12,290 nt of DNA from an uncultured Collinsella sp. (GCA_900555515.1 USLO01000038.1:1-12290), one strand, 5' to 3'; shown: positions 1-7,862, counted from the first letter of the stretch. A program made the numbers and translations. Notes: generated from the sequence alone by a model not told the origin.

Positions 1-1272
1 GATGACGCTCCCGCCGATGCCCTGCCGCCGGTGGTAACAGAGCGCCGCGAGCGCTATCGGGCTGCCGGCATTGCGACAGACGAGGTTGAGCTTGCAGCAG
101 GTGTTGCCGGCGAGCAGGGGCGTGTGGATGCTGCCGTGGGCGGCTATAACCGTGCGGTGCGTCGTCTGTACGGCCCCGGTACGCCGTGGGGCGAGGTCGC
201 CGAGTGGCAGACGGCAACGATGGAGGAGCTCGAGCGTCAGCAGCGCATCAACGAGACGGCGAAGCATCGCGTGGTGGGGCTCGTTATCGAGACGCGCCCC
301 GATGCCGTAACGCCGCAGGCCCTCACGCTTATTCGCCGCCTGGGTTGCACCAAGATTCAGATGGGTATCCAGAGCCTTGATCAGCACCTGCTCGATATGA
401 ACGAGCGTCGCATTTCGGTGGCGCAGATTGAGCGGGCGTTTTCGCTTGCACGCCTGTTTGGCTTTAAGATCCACGCGCACTTTATGCTTAACTTGTTGGG
501 CGCCACGCCCGAGGGGGACAAGCATGACTACGAGCACTTTATGACCGAGGGCGCCTTTATGCCCGACGAGGTCAAGCTCTACCCGTGTGCGCTCATCGAG
601 GGCTCGCGTCTGGTGGGCTGCTACGAGCGTGGCGAGTGGCGCCCCTATACCGAGGAAGAACTGCTCGATGTGCTGGCCGATGACATCGTGGTGACGCCGG
701 CGTTCTGCCGCATCAGTCGCATGATCCGCGACTTTAGTTCCGATGACATCATGGTAGGCAACAAGAAACCCAACCTGCGTCAGCTCGTTGAGAACCGCCT
801 GGCTGCTCGCGGCGAGGGTTCGAAGGTGCGCGAGATTCGCTATCGCGAGATCAGCACGGCGGGCGCCGACCTGGACGAGTTGACCCTTGACGAGGAAGTG
901 ACGTACGAGACGCCGGTGACTCACGAGCGCTTTTTGCAGTGGGTGACGCCGCAGGGCAAGATTGCGGGCTTTTTGCGGCTGTCGCTTCCCGATCGCGCTT
1001 TTGTTGCCGCGCATGCGGACGAGTTGCCGACGACGCCGGACGAGGCGATGATTCGCGAGGTGCACGTGTATGGCATGGCGGCGCGCGTTGGTGATCAGGG
1101 CCAGGCGGCCCAGCACCATGGACTGGGCCGGTCGCTGGTGGAGCGTGCGTGCCATATTGCTCGGGACGCGGGCTATACGCACATCAACGTGATCAGCGCG
1201 ATCGGTACGCGCGAGTACTATCGCCATTTGGGTTTTTATGACCACGGATTCTATCTGCAAAAGGAGCTCTAG
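1..1272 (+). CDS. elp3: Elp3-family tRNA uridine-34 modifying radical SAM/GNAT enzyme (5' end outside window)
   Basis: The frame is open from base 1, so the start and the N-terminal part with the radical SAM cysteines lie upstream; about 423 residues are visible. The visible part has the Elp3 core: the strand ending IETRPD, then KIQMGIQSLD, and FGFKIHAHFMLNLLGATPEGD, followed by a C-terminal GNAT acetyltransferase domain with the acetyl-CoA loop QHHGLGRSL and the family-typical ending TREYYRHLGFYDHGFYLQKEL. Elp3 uses S-adenosylmethionine and acetyl-CoA to begin cm5U-type modification of the wobble uridine of tRNA in the cytoplasm. Bacterial Elp3 works without the other Elongator subunits, and none are seen here. 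Its TAG stop abuts the ATG of the next gene, so the two are co-transcribed. Family assignment is firm; the RNA substrate is known for the family, not shown here. Confidence 0.9.
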   Translation, partial: DDAPADALPPVVTERRERYRAAGIATDEVELAAGVAGEQGRVDAAVGGYNRAVRRLYGPGTPWGEVAEWQTATMEELERQQRINETAKHRVVGLVIETRPDAVTPQALTLIRRLGCTKIQMGIQSLDQHLLDMNERRISVAQIERAFSLARLFGFKIHAHFMLNLLGATPEGDKHDYEHFMTEGAFMPDEVKLYPCALIEGSRLVGCYERGEWRPYTEEELLDVLADDIVVTPAFCRISRMIRDFSSDDIMVGNKKPNLRQLVENRLAARGEGSKVREIRYREISTAGADLDELTLDEEVTYETPVTHERFLQWVTPQGKIAGFLRLSLPDRAFVAAHADELPTTPDEAMIREVHVYGMAARVGDQGQAAQHHGLGRSLVERACHIARDAGYTHINVISAIGTREYYRHLGFYDHGFYLQKEL

Positions 1273-2151
1273 ATGAACAAGCCGAGTGTTTCTGCTGGTG
1301 TCGTTGCCGGCGTTGCTCTGGGAGCTGCGGCGCTTGGTGCGGCCGCTGTCGCTGTTCGTGCTGCCTGTCTGCAGGTTGCGCGAACCCGCAATGGGTTGGC
1401 GCGTGTAAAGCGCGTGCACGATGAGCGCGGCGATGAGATTCGCGTGTTGGTGCAAGGCGGTGTCTACCAAAGCGCGAGCCACGTTGGCGAGCGCTGGGCG
1501 GAGCCCGCCTTTGCATACTATCGTGCGTTTGACGATGTGTTTGAGGCTGAGGATGCAATGCGTGACGCTTATGGTCACGGTATCGACCGTATGCTTATGC
1601 TGGGCGGTGGTGGGTTTGCCTATCCCAAGTTTGCGCTGATGTCGCACGAAGGCTTGCACATGGACGTCATCGAGTATGACGCAGAGATTACGCGCTTGGC
1701 GCGCCGTTGGTTTTACCTGGATGAGCTGGAGCACACGGTGGGCGATCGCCTGCGGGTAATAACCGCTGAGGCTCGCTCGTATCTGGGTGTGACGAGCGTG
1801 GACCATCGTCGCTACGACGTGGTCGTGAGCGATTGCTTTGGCGGTGCCGAGCCCGTGCGTGAGCTGGCGACCGTTGAGGCGCTGCGCCTGGTGCGGGGCA
1901 GCCTGAATGCCGGCGGCATCTACGTGGCCAATATCGTGAGCGCAAACGAGGGGAGCGATGTGACGTTCCTGCGCGACTGCGCTGCCACGGCACTTGAGGT
2001 ATTCGTCCACGCCTGGGTGGTCCCCTGTGGCGATGCGAAGTTCGGCGGCGAGGAGAATTATCTGCTCATCGCCAGCGACGGCGATTACGTCTTTGCCGAA
2101 GCTGTGCCCTTCGACACCGACTTCCTCGGCACCGTCCTTCACGACAAGTAA
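1273..2151 (+). CDS. Spermidine-synthase-like methyltransferase-fold protein with N-terminal membrane anchor
   Basis: A 292-residue protein whose ATG follows the elp3 stop directly (TAGATG), with a strong AAGGAG at 1261-1266. Residues 6-32 are an Ala/Val-rich hydrophobic stretch that looks like a membrane anchor or signal. The rest has the spermidine synthase Rossmann pattern: nucleotide loop LGGGGFAYP (about 109-117), acidic EYD (134-136) that would bind the substrate or SAM ribose, and VVSDCFGG (184-191) where true spermidine synthases carry a D-S-T/S-D-P-type motif. The end GEENYLLIAS is also typical of the family. The altered catalytic motif and the anchor make genuine aminopropyl transfer uncertain; it could be a related methyltransferase-fold enzyme. 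Translational coupling to Elp3 suggests joint expression but not necessarily a shared pathway. Confidence 0.8.
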   Translation: MNKPSVSAGVVAGVALGAAALGAAAVAVRAACLQVARTRNGLARVKRVHDERGDEIRVLVQGGVYQSASHVGERWAEPAFAYYRAFDDVFEAEDAMRDAYGHGIDRMLMLGGGGFAYPKFALMSHEGLHMDVIEYDAEITRLARRWFYLDELEHTVGDRLRVITAEARSYLGVTSVDHRRYDVVVSDCFGGAEPVRELATVEALRLVRGSLNAGGIYVANIVSANEGSDVTFLRDCAATALEVFVHAWVVPCGDAKFGGEENYLLIASDGDYVFAEAVPFDTDFLGTVLHDK

Positions 2152-2168
2152 GTCTCCCCGTCCCAAAA

Positions 2169-2180
2169 AAGACTGGTCTT
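2169..2180 (-). terminator. Weak candidate terminator at the end of the TerB-ATPase-helicase operon
   Basis: The two transcription units converge with only 27 bp between stop codons (2152-2178). On the minus strand the helicase stop codon lies in the palindrome AAGACCAGTCTT, which runs directly into a T run (TTTTTT in total). The stem is only 4-5 bp and AT-containing, so it is a poor intrinsic terminator. No better hairpin is visible here, and the plus-strand unit has no U tail of its own. Confidence 0.3.
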
Positions 2181-4623
2181 AGGCGTGGTCGCGCCAGCTG
2201 AGGACGCGCTGCTTCATGCCCTCTATGTCGAGCACGCCTTCGGCAAAGCCCTTGCGCACGAGCTCTTCGGGAACGAACTCATCGTAACGATCAAAGTAAG
2301 GCACCTCGCCGGGATAGACGAGCTCGATGGGATCGAAGTCCTTCTCGGCCTCGGCGGCGAGCACCTCAAAGAACGTCTCCTCGTCGGCCTTCATCTTAAA
2401 TTGCATAAAGTACGGGCGCGACGGGTCGAGTCCGCGAAGGCCCAGCTCCGCGGCACATTTAATCTTGAGCATGCGCTCGAGTGCCAAAAAGGCGTAGCTG
2501 CCCAGCCAGGGGAAGAGCACCCAGGTGTCGCCACCCAGGTTGATGAGTGGCTTGGTTCCCGCACCCGAAATCTCGGCCGTATGGCGAGCCTGCGCCAAGC
2601 GGGCCCGCGCGTTACCCATAAGGTACGGATACGCGGCATGTTCATTGAGCGCTTTGCGCATGCGTTCGAGCACATGTGTGTTGATGTCGCCGGGGCAGTC
2701 GCCAAAGTAGGCCGGCACACGGCCCTTGACCTGCGTGGCAAAGACGGTATGGCGCTTCCAGTCCACTTCCTCGACAATCCAGCAGTGTCCGGCGATGGCG
2801 ATGCGCTCGCCAGGTGGTGGCGGGTTGACAATCGTGCCCAGCTCGGCCATTTCGCTGCGAACGGTAAACTCCTCGTTTTCCTGGAATACGGCGTAGAACT
2901 TAAAGTTGTTAATGATGCGCTCGCCCGCGAGACCCACGATGAGTCCACCGCCCTCGGTGGCCTGGATGTGGTCGATCTTGATGAGGTGACGCAGCAGTAT
3001 GCGATAGTCATCGGCCGAGATGCGATGGAAATAGCTGAGTGTGAGCACGCGCTGGGCAAGTTCGGCCGGCGTGAGCTCTCCGGTGCTGGCGAGGGTCGAC
3101 ATGGTCTGGTGATAAAGCAGACTGTAAGGGAGTCGATCGAGCTCGGGCGGCTCGACCCACTTTTCCTCGCGATAGAGTTGTACGAGCGCGATGCCTTGCA
3201 GGAGCTTCCACGGAATGGTCTCGGGCATCATCGTGCGCGGCTCGGGCTCTTCCTCGCGCATGACGAACCACATCTCGGGCGGAAGATCACGGCGTCCCGT
3301 GCGGCCCATACGCTGCAAAAAGGAGCTGACGGTAAACGGCGCGTCGATCTGGAAGGCGCGCTCCAGACGGCCGATATCGATGCCAAGCTCAAGCGTAGAG
3401 GTGGTGACGGTCGTCTGCGCCTGTTCCTCGTCGCGCATAAGCTCTTCTGCCGTCTCGCGCAACGATGCCGAAAGATTGCCGTGATGGATGAGGAAACGGT
3501 CGGGCTCGTGTCGGCTCTCGCAGTAGCTGCGCAGCATGGAGCATACGGCCTCCGCCTCTTCGCGCGAGTTGGCAAAGACCAGGCACTTGCGGCCGCGCGT
3601 GTGCTCAAAGATATAGCCCATGCCGGGGTCGGCGTTGTCTGGTGCTGTGTCGGTGGGGCTGAGTAATGCCTGTTCGGGTGCTCGGGGGATGTCGACTTCG
3701 CCCTCGGGGGCCGAGGAAGTTCGGCGGTCCTTGGGTGCGGCCTTGCCCCGTGCCCGATCGCGACGTTGACGGCGCTCCTCCTGTGTGAGCTGTCCGCTGT
3801 GACGCATGTATTGGGCGCCGGCGGGCAGTGCCGCGGGTGCCGCTGCCTCAATGCGCTCGCATGCAAGCACTTCGGCCTCTTGAGGACCCATGCTCTCGAA
3901 TCCTCGTTGCTGAGCCTGGGGGCCAGAGTTGTAGAAGTGCTCCATGGAGATGCGCCACACGCGGCGCGGTTCTTCAAAGCGGGGGATAACGCAGTCGCGC
4001 CCCGTTCCCTGTGAGAGAAAAGCGCCCGTGCGCTCGGGGTCGCCGATGGTAGCGGAAAGGCCAATGCGTCGAGGCTGCACGCCGGCCATGCGCGAGAGTC
4101 GCTCGATAAGGCAGAGCGTCTGCCCGCCACGGTCGCCGCGCATGAGCGAGTGGACTTCGTCAATAACCACATAGCGCAGGTCGCAGAACATACGAGGGAT
4201 CGCCATGTGCTTATGGATCAGGAGCGCCTCGAGCGACTCGGGCGTAATCTGCAAGATACCGCTCGGCTTTTTGATGAGCTTTGCCTTGTGCGACTGCGAA
4301 ACGTCGCCATGCCAGTGCCAGACGGGGATGGCGGCTTCTTCGCACAGGTCATTGAGACGGACGAACTGATCATTGATGAGTGCTTTGAGGGGGCCAATAT
4401 AGAGGGCCCCAACGCTTGCGGGCGGGTTCTCCCAAAACTCGGTCAGGATGGGAAAGAAGGCCGCCTCGGTTTTGCCGGAAGCCGTGGATGCCGTCAGGAG
4501 CACATTGTCCTGCGTGTTAAAGATGGCATCTGCCGCCGCAACCTGGATAGAGCGCAAGCTCTCCCAATCGTGGGAGTAGATGAAGTCTTGGATAAATGGG
4601 GCGTAGCGGTCAAAGGCGTTCAC
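2179..4623 (-). CDS. Lhr-like DEVH-box superfamily II helicase (BrxHI-type)
   Basis: An 814-residue ATP-dependent helicase. The GTG at 4623 is chosen because AAAGGAGG (4628-4635) sits 4 nt upstream; the frame stays open to a TTG at 4653 that has no such site. Motifs in order: I ASTASGKTEA (45-54), II DEVH (155-158), III SAT (190-192), LVFANSREEAE (348-358), V TSTLELGIDIG (408-418) and VI QRMGRTGRR (437-445). This is the Lhr subgroup pattern, followed by about 370 residues corresponding to the Lhr winged-helix and C-terminal region. Residues about 235-340, between the two RecA-like lobes, are a charged Ala/Pro/Arg-rich segment that looks like a disordered insertion. Lhr enzymes translocate on single-stranded DNA and unwind duplexes; the BREX type 2 accessory helicase BrxHI belongs to this group. 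It is last in an operon after a BrxD-like ATPase and a TerB-type protein, which suggests a loader-helicase partnership. Family call is firm; a defence role is inferred. Confidence 0.88.
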   Translation of the reverse strand: MNAFDRYAPFIQDFIYSHDWESLRSIQVAAADAIFNTQDNVLLTASTASGKTEAAFFPILTEFWENPPASVGALYIGPLKALINDQFVRLNDLCEEAAIPVWHWHGDVSQSHKAKLIKKPSGILQITPESLEALLIHKHMAIPRMFCDLRYVVIDEVHSLMRGDRGGQTLCLIERLSRMAGVQPRRIGLSATIGDPERTGAFLSQGTGRDCVIPRFEEPRRVWRISMEHFYNSGPQAQQRGFESMGPQEAEVLACERIEAAAPAALPAGAQYMRHSGQLTQEERRQRRDRARGKAAPKDRRTSSAPEGEVDIPRAPEQALLSPTDTAPDNADPGMGYIFEHTRGRKCLVFANSREEAEAVCSMLRSYCESRHEPDRFLIHHGNLSASLRETAEELMRDEEQAQTTVTTSTLELGIDIGRLERAFQIDAPFTVSSFLQRMGRTGRRDLPPEMWFVMREEEPEPRTMMPETIPWKLLQGIALVQLYREEKWVEPPELDRLPYSLLYHQTMSTLASTGELTPAELAQRVLTLSYFHRISADDYRILLRHLIKIDHIQATEGGGLIVGLAGERIINNFKFYAVFQENEEFTVRSEMAELGTIVNPPPPGERIAIAGHCWIVEEVDWKRHTVFATQVKGRVPAYFGDCPGDINTHVLERMRKALNEHAAYPYLMGNARARLAQARHTAEISGAGTKPLINLGGDTWVLFPWLGSYAFLALERMLKIKCAAELGLRGLDPSRPYFMQFKMKADEETFFEVLAAEAEKDFDPIELVYPGEVPYFDRYDEFVPEELVRKGFAEGVLDIEGMKQRVLSWRDHA

Positions 4624-4704
4624 GGGGCCTCCTTTCAAAAGCGAATCTCTCAACGCGGTGGGCAGTGGCTTGCTGCATTACTGCCTCAACGTTTTCCCAG
4701 ATAA

Positions 4705-4741
4705 AACCTGCCAAAATAAACCTGTCCCTTTTTGGCAGGTT
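4705..4741. repeat. 12-bp perfect inverted repeat between ATPase and helicase genes
   Basis: AACCTGCCAAAA (4705-4716) and TTTTGGCAGGTT (4730-4741) are perfect inverted copies with a 13-nt loop. The ATPase stop codon (TAA at 4742-4740 on the minus strand) overlaps the outer arm. In the minus-strand RNA the 3' arm is followed by TTATC, a weak U tail, so it may be a leaky terminator or an RNA processing/stability element that lowers helicase expression relative to the upstream genes. The loop carries another AAACCTG (4718-4724), so a shorter alternative hairpin can form. The 116 nt between the two genes (4624-4739) contains no other recognisable element apart from the helicase ribosome binding site. 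It might also be a dispersed genomic repeat. Confidence 0.7.
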
Positions 4742-6044
4742 AGATGGTGAATTCGGCGAAGTTACGGTCGCCGCCTGCGGTATCGGTGTCACCTGTTGCG
4801 GCTGCCGTCGCCAGCGCGTCGCCGCCGACGCTTTGCAGCAGCTCGGCCACGTTGGCGTCGGGGTTTTGGCATAGGATGTCGAGCAGCTCGATAAAGTCAC
4901 GAATGACTTCACGCGGCGTCAGATGCGTGTCGGCTCCCACGCGACCGAACTCGATCTTGAGGAAGTCCACCAAGTCGTTCTCGGTAAGCGTGGGCGTCCA
5001 GCCAAAGTAGCCGGCGTGAATTTGCATGAGTTTTTCGATCAGCACCAGCAGCTCCTCGTAGGTGAGTGGCTGCAGACGGATGATGGGCGCGAGCATGTCC
5101 TTAAGGTCCTCGCGCGCAAAGCGACCCTGAGCGAGTCGGCTGCGCAGAGCCTCGTAGGAGAACACGCCGCGGCGGCGGTCTTCGATGGAGGTTGGCGTGC
5201 CGCCCATAATCATGCCCAGGTACTGCGCCTTGCCCTGAAGTGTGTCGTTGTACATGGTCAGGATCTTCTCGTAGTTGTACTGGCGCGTGATGGCGTTGGG
5301 AATCTTATACAGATTCACGAGTTCGTCGATGAGCACCAGCATGCCCTTGTAGCCGCTGCAAACCAAAAAACGCGCGATGAGTTTGACGTAGTCGTACCAG
5401 TCGTCATCGCTGATGATGGTTGAGGACCCCAGTTCGGCGCGGGCCTCGCTCTTGGTGCGGTATTCGCCGCGGATCCATTTGGTCACGCGGCTCATGGCCT
5501 CTTCGTCGCCTTCGGATACGGCCGTGCGATAGCGTCGGAGCATGCGGGTGAAGTCGAAGCCGTGGACCATCTCCTCGAGCGGGGCCAGTTGGGCATTGAC
5601 GACCGACTCGTCGACGTCGGCGCACGAGGCGACCCAGCGATCAAGAATAAGGTTGAGCGCACCGCCCTCGGGGCGCGTCTTGGTCGATATATTGCGTATG
5701 AGCTCGCGGTAGGTGGCAAGGCCCTGCCCCTGCCCGCCCTGCAGACGGCGCTCGGGGGACAAGTCTGCATCGGCGACGACGAATCCCTCGCCCATGGCAT
5801 GCGTTCGGATGGTTTGGAGCAAAAAGCTCTTGCCGGCGCCGTAGCGACCGACCAGGAAGCGGAAGCTCGCCCCACCGTCGGCGATGAGACTCAGATCGGT
5901 GAGCAGGGCGCGGATCTCGACCTCGCGCCCTACGGTAATGTAGGGAAGGCCGATGCGCGGGACCACGCCGCCCTTGAGCGAGTTGAGAATGACGGCAGCG
6001 ACGCGCTTGGGCACGCGGGGTGCTGCGGATGCGGTATCACTCAT
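4740..6044 (-). CDS. DUF2791/BrxD-family P-loop ATPase
   Basis: A 434-residue predicted cytoplasmic ATPase. The ATG at 6044 overlaps the end of the TerB-type gene by 8 nt (6037-6044), indicating translational coupling; a GAGG lies about 11 nt upstream. Visible motifs: Walker A GRYGAGKS (66-73), a hydrophobic strand ending in Walker B MLVLIDE (235-241), a GGTP segment (281-284) in the sensor region, and RSR (301-303) as possible arginine-finger positions. The N-terminal segment ITVGREVEIRALLTDL leading into the P-loop, and LVLIDELVNLYKI after Walker B, fit the DUF2791 group that includes the BREX ATP-binding protein BrxD, which accompanies an Lhr-like helicase in BREX type 2 systems. The Asp/Thr/Gly/Ala-rich tail (about 405-425) looks unstructured. 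Likely role, inferred: nucleotide-dependent loading or control of the downstream helicase on DNA. Alternative: a generic AAA+/STAND-type ATPase, judged less likely given the partner gene. Confidence 0.85.
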   Translation of the reverse strand: MSDTASAAPRVPKRVAAVILNSLKGGVVPRIGLPYITVGREVEIRALLTDLSLIADGGASFRFLVGRYGAGKSFLLQTIRTHAMGEGFVVADADLSPERRLQGGQGQGLATYRELIRNISTKTRPEGGALNLILDRWVASCADVDESVVNAQLAPLEEMVHGFDFTRMLRRYRTAVSEGDEEAMSRVTKWIRGEYRTKSEARAELGSSTIISDDDWYDYVKLIARFLVCSGYKGMLVLIDELVNLYKIPNAITRQYNYEKILTMYNDTLQGKAQYLGMIMGGTPTSIEDRRRGVFSYEALRSRLAQGRFAREDLKDMLAPIIRLQPLTYEELLVLIEKLMQIHAGYFGWTPTLTENDLVDFLKIEFGRVGADTHLTPREVIRDFIELLDILCQNPDANVAELLQSVGGDALATAAATGDTDTAGGDRNFAEFTI

Positions 6045-7797
6045 GGTCTAGGTATCCTCTCACGTCTGCTTCGTAGTCCTCAATAATCTGCGGCCCTGCC
6101 GCGCTAAATTCAATTACGGTGTCGCCCACCAGGTCAAAGAGCGCCTCGTTGATGGTATCGACGAGCATGTCCTCGCTCTGCCCCGATTGCGCTACCGCCG
6201 ATTCCGCCTGTACTGCGTTTTGCTCGAGCAGTGCGCGAAGGAAGGCATCTGCGGCGGGCGCGAGTTCGTTTGTGGCGTCAGCGGGCGCAGCAGCTGCGAA
6301 CGCGGGCGTCGGCGCGAGAAGCGGTGCCACGACACCAAACTGTTCGGTGGATATGGTCGGCTCGTCGGTCAAGTCCTGCCGAATGGGTGCCACGACCGGT
6401 TCGACAATCGCGTCGGCTACGGGCTCGGCTTCCAGTTGCCCTGAGTCCGCTGCCTCGGCTTCTGCGGATGCGTCGTCCTCGCGCTCTTCGTCGATCAAAA
6501 GCGCTTCGCGCGTTTGCGCAGCGGCGCTCCGAATGTGCCCCAGCTGACTCAGATCGATATCGATCTTGACGGGCTGGTGTGCGGCGTCCCACGAGAGCCA
6601 TGCCACAATCTCGTCATCGATAATCTTGGCCAGATATTTGGGGACCTTTTCTTCCTTAAGGGGATGGGCGGGGTCCAGCGCCAGGCGCAGGCGTTGGTCG
6701 CAGGCGCGCATCATTTCACCGAGCTTGCTGCTCTTTTGCCTGCTGCCATGGATACGCATGCATTCCCAAAAGCCGTTTTGGCAACGGTAGATATGGATAG
6801 GATCCAGGCGGTATTCGCAGTCCTCGTGGCGCTCGGGCGCAAAGAATACGGCCGAGGCAAACATGGTGTAGGGCATGGCCGTCTCCTCCCCAAATAAACT
6901 CGCCACGATGCCGGTCTTTCGGTGCGTGTCATAGTAGCGCGCCATGCGGACATACACGGCGCATGCCACGTGGCGCAGATCGCGGTGGTGGCTGCGGTCG
7001 AGCCGCGAGTTACTTAGGTTGTACGTGGAGAGGGCGTTGATGGCGGCCATGAGTCGCTCCTCGCGCACCTCATCGGGCGGAAGGGGGAGCGTGGGCTCGG
7101 AGGTTTTGCGACGCTTAGGGGTCTGGCCGGGCGGTGCCGGTGCTGGTATAAGGTCTCGTGCCGCGCGCCGCAGCTCGATAAGGGCGTTATCGAACATGAC
7201 GGTTTTAGAGTCACGAAGCAGCTTGGGGTCGAGCCCGTGGAACACGGCGTAATCCTGCAGCCACACGCGCGCAAACCGGTCGATGCCGGGCTCAAAGGCG
7301 CGGTAGGCATCCCAAAAGGCCTTGATCTTGTTAAAACCATCGAGCGGATTATCTACGCCGATGCCGCAAATCAGCTCATAGAGATACAGAAAGGCAAAGG
7401 ACGTAGACGTTTCCTCGACGGTCCCGCGGCGCACTTGGGCGCGCCAGGTAAAGTAGCCGCGCAGCTGCCGGTCGCTCATGGCGTTGTAGGTGGGAAAGTA
7501 CGACTTAAAGGTGCCGTTGTAGGGACTGTCATCCTCAAAGTCGGCCATCAGCAGGCCCTGGCGGTAAAAAAGCTCGGCTTCCGAAAGCCAGCGGCCCGCA
7601 CCGCCCTTGGGGTCATCCTGCCAGCGCGATATCTCGTGCATTTTACGGTACTGGTCGGGGAGGAAATTTTGCATCTGTCGGCCGGTTTTGAGAATCGGCT
7701 CGTCTGCGTAGATTTCGTTTGAGAAGCGGGCGGACTGATGGGTTCGGGCCTCGGCCATAATGCGCTCGATGAGCATCTTGATGTCCTGGTCGGCCAC
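6037..7797 (-). CDS. TerB_N/TerB_C-domain protein, first gene of the ATPase-helicase operon
   Basis: A 586-residue protein starting at a GTG (7797) with AGGAGG a few nt upstream. Residues about 65-200 resemble the TerB_N domain: RWLSEAELFYRQG, then MSDRQLRGYFTWRAQVRRG and FLYLYELICGIGV. Residues about 405-586 resemble TerB_C: IDLSQLGHIRSAA..TREALLIDEE, a long Ala/Glu/Pro-rich spacer (about 436-510), and a final helical block DTINEALFDLV..VIEFS..GPQIIEDYEADVRGYL. I do not recognise a canonical central TerB metal-binding bundle; residues about 240-400, with several His/Cys, fill that space. TerB_N/TerB_C proteins have been proposed by comparative genomics to belong to stress-response and DNA-processing systems linked to tellurite-resistance genes. 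Here it probably acts as scaffold or sensor for the ATPase and helicase encoded downstream. Despite the name, no tellurite role is implied. Confidence 0.78.
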   Translation of the reverse strand: MADQDIKMLIERIMAEARTHQSARFSNEIYADEPILKTGRQMQNFLPDQYRKMHEISRWQDDPKGGAGRWLSEAELFYRQGLLMADFEDDSPYNGTFKSYFPTYNAMSDRQLRGYFTWRAQVRRGTVEETSTSFAFLYLYELICGIGVDNPLDGFNKIKAFWDAYRAFEPGIDRFARVWLQDYAVFHGLDPKLLRDSKTVMFDNALIELRRAARDLIPAPAPPGQTPKRRKTSEPTLPLPPDEVREERLMAAINALSTYNLSNSRLDRSHHRDLRHVACAVYVRMARYYDTHRKTGIVASLFGEETAMPYTMFASAVFFAPERHEDCEYRLDPIHIYRCQNGFWECMRIHGSRQKSSKLGEMMRACDQRLRLALDPAHPLKEEKVPKYLAKIIDDEIVAWLSWDAAHQPVKIDIDLSQLGHIRSAAAQTREALLIDEEREDDASAEAEAADSGQLEAEPVADAIVEPVVAPIRQDLTDEPTISTEQFGVVAPLLAPTPAFAAAAPADATNELAPAADAFLRALLEQNAVQAESAVAQSGQSEDMLVDTINEALFDLVGDTVIEFSAAGPQIIEDYEADVRGYLDHE

Positions 7798-7833
7798 CGC
7801 TCCTCCTCTCGAACGCAGCTACGGTGACCTCAT

Positions 7834-7862
7834 ATCATAGCACAGCATCAAACAGATGTTCG
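7834..7862 (-). promoter_or_regulatory. Extended -10 promoter candidate for the TerB-ATPase-helicase operon
   Basis: On the minus strand TGC-TATGAT (7842-7834) is a good extended -10 element. Seventeen bases upstream lies CGAACA (7862-7857), matching 3 of 6 positions of the -35 consensus. Transcription would begin near 7827, giving a short leader of about 30 nt before the GTG at 7797, with the AGGAGG site inside it. The whole gap between the operon and the DUF554 stop is 87 bp (7798-7884) and this is the only convincing promoter-like string in it. CTCGAAC (7808-7814) and its inverse GTTCGAG (7858-7864) flank the promoter and could be operator half-sites. Confidence 0.5.

Noticed and set aside
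2185..3666. A 493-residue open frame on the plus strand opposite the helicase gene
   Set aside because: It is the complement of well-conserved helicase codons in GC-rich DNA, has no ribosome binding site or recognisable motif, and is the usual antisense shadow.
2179..7797. Calling the region a complete BREX system
   Set aside because: Only the accessory ATPase and helicase families are present; PglZ, the methyltransferase, PglY/BrxC and PglW are all absent from the window.
6037..7797. Tellurite resistance
   Set aside because: The TerB-type domains are recognised but TerC, TerD/TerE and TerA genes are absent, and the partners are DNA-acting enzymes.
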